Positions 5,198 through 5,616 of a stretch of 5,616 bases of DNA are shown one piece after another (position 1 is the first letter of the stretch; each line of letters starts with the position of its first letter). The notes below the pieces were generated by a model. It ran no database searches, had not been told where the DNA came from, and saw only the letters and a list, made by a program, of their open reading frames with translations. Location: the NCBI GenBank assembly GCA_003222455.1, contig QHWF01000635.1, forward strand, positions 1 to 5,616, given 5' to 3'. The DNA comes from Acidobacteriota bacterium. GTDB taxonomy: Bacteria > Acidobacteriota > Vicinamibacteria > Vicinamibacterales > CAVVIG01. The translations under genes and the position numbers were made by a program.

Positions 5198-5616
5198 CTA
5201 CTCGCAGAAAAACTCGACCCCCTCCCGCGTGTCCGCGCGCGACTGGCCGAGCGCGATCCAGCCGTTCTTTCGCAGCTGGAACTCCTCGCGCTGCAACATC
5301 ACTTCCAGCTCGCCCTCGACGGTGACGAAGGTGCCGTTCGTGCTGTGGTCCCGCAGCATGAACTTGTCCTGGCGCCGCTCGATGGTGCAATGCTGTCGCG
5401 AAGCCTTGTGATCGGCGATCACGAGCTGGCAGGTCTGGTCGCGCCCGAGCATGATCGATTCGCTGCCGCGCCGCCGCACGATGTCTTGGCCCCGATGCAC
5501 CAGGCGCAGCCTCGCCTGAGGCGAGCGCAGCAGCGAGACGGTCTGGGCAACGTCGGTGATATCGGCGTTTTGCTCCCACAGCAGCTCGAAGAGCTCGACT
5601 TCTTCCGCCTTGCCCT
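5198..5616 (-). CDS. C-terminal part of a probable class III adenylate/guanylate cyclase with an FHA domain; 5' end beyond window
   Basis: The last 138 residues are visible, ending in TAG at 5198-5200, and the frame is open to the right edge. The first residues (GKAEEVELFELLW) match the usual end of a class III nucleotide cyclase catalytic domain. A linker follows, then an FHA domain from about fragment residue 35 to 135. The phosphopeptide-binding signatures are intact: LGRD (G57, R58), ASRQH (S72, R73, H75) and STNGTF (N93, G94). FHA domains bind phosphothreonine, so the protein probably links Ser/Thr phosphorylation to cyclic nucleotide synthesis in the cytoplasm. Cyclase-FHA proteins ending in FFCE are familiar to me from Betaproteobacteria. 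An internal GTG at 5500 is not the start, because it would remove the first strand of the FHA domain and the frame continues upstream with conserved residues. The FHA call is firm; the cyclase call rests on a short stretch at the edge. Confidence 0.82.
   Translation of the reverse strand, partial: GKAEEVELFELLWEQNADITDVAQTVSLLRSPQARLRLVHRGQDIVRRRGSESIMLGRDQTCQLVIADHKASRQHCTIERRQDKFMLRDHSTNGTFVTVEGELEVMLQREEFQLRKNGWIALGQSRADTREGVEFFCE

Noticed and set aside
5184..5579. Minus-strand 131-codon frame overlapping the FHA gene
   Set aside because: It is a shifted-frame shadow rich in R, A, G and H. The neighbouring frame carries the GRD, SRQH and NGT signatures of FHA.

Overview
This is a high-G+C bacterial window with a layout and protein families typical of Proteobacteria. 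The best taxonomic hints are an adenylate-cyclase-type protein ending in an FHA domain and a 51-residue basic protein of a type I associate with Burkholderiales-like Betaproteobacteria. That assignment is inference. No tRNA, rRNA, CRISPR array, insertion sequence or phage gene is visible. Coding density is high, and no stretch over 300 bases lacks a gene.

Left block (bases 1-2750, minus strand). Three genes run leftwards as a probable operon. First comes an MFS_3-type drug/metabolite exporter with a C-terminal ABM-like domain, apparently starting at a rare CTG codon. After a 43-base gap comes a small five-helix membrane protein resembling DUF2306. It overlaps by an ATGA the start of a YtcJ-like metal-dependent amidohydrolase, which runs off the left edge. 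The layout suggests a metabolite-processing and export cassette, but no substrate can be read from the sequence.

Middle block (2751-3434, plus strand). Two short genes point the other way: a 51-aa basic cytoplasmic protein of unknown function, and a 126-aa exported protein whose mature N-terminus is a histidine-rich, probably metal-binding motif. A hairpin terminator with an A8/T8 tract follows and lies between the convergent genes.

Right block (3456-5616, minus strand). A 544-aa secreted LVIVD-repeat (beta-propeller-like) protein has a Tat-like signal peptide and a strong ribosome binding site. Upstream of it is a 107-base gap holding a perfect 9+9 inverted repeat with a third half-site, a good operator candidate. 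Beyond that is the C-terminal part of a protein ending in an intact FHA phosphothreonine-binding domain, preceded by what looks like the end of a class III nucleotide cyclase domain.

Most of the window is ordinary chromosomal content. The items most worth a second look are the CTG start of the exporter, the inverted-repeat cluster at 5161-5191, and the uncharacterised secreted proteins (LVIVD repeat and His-rich).
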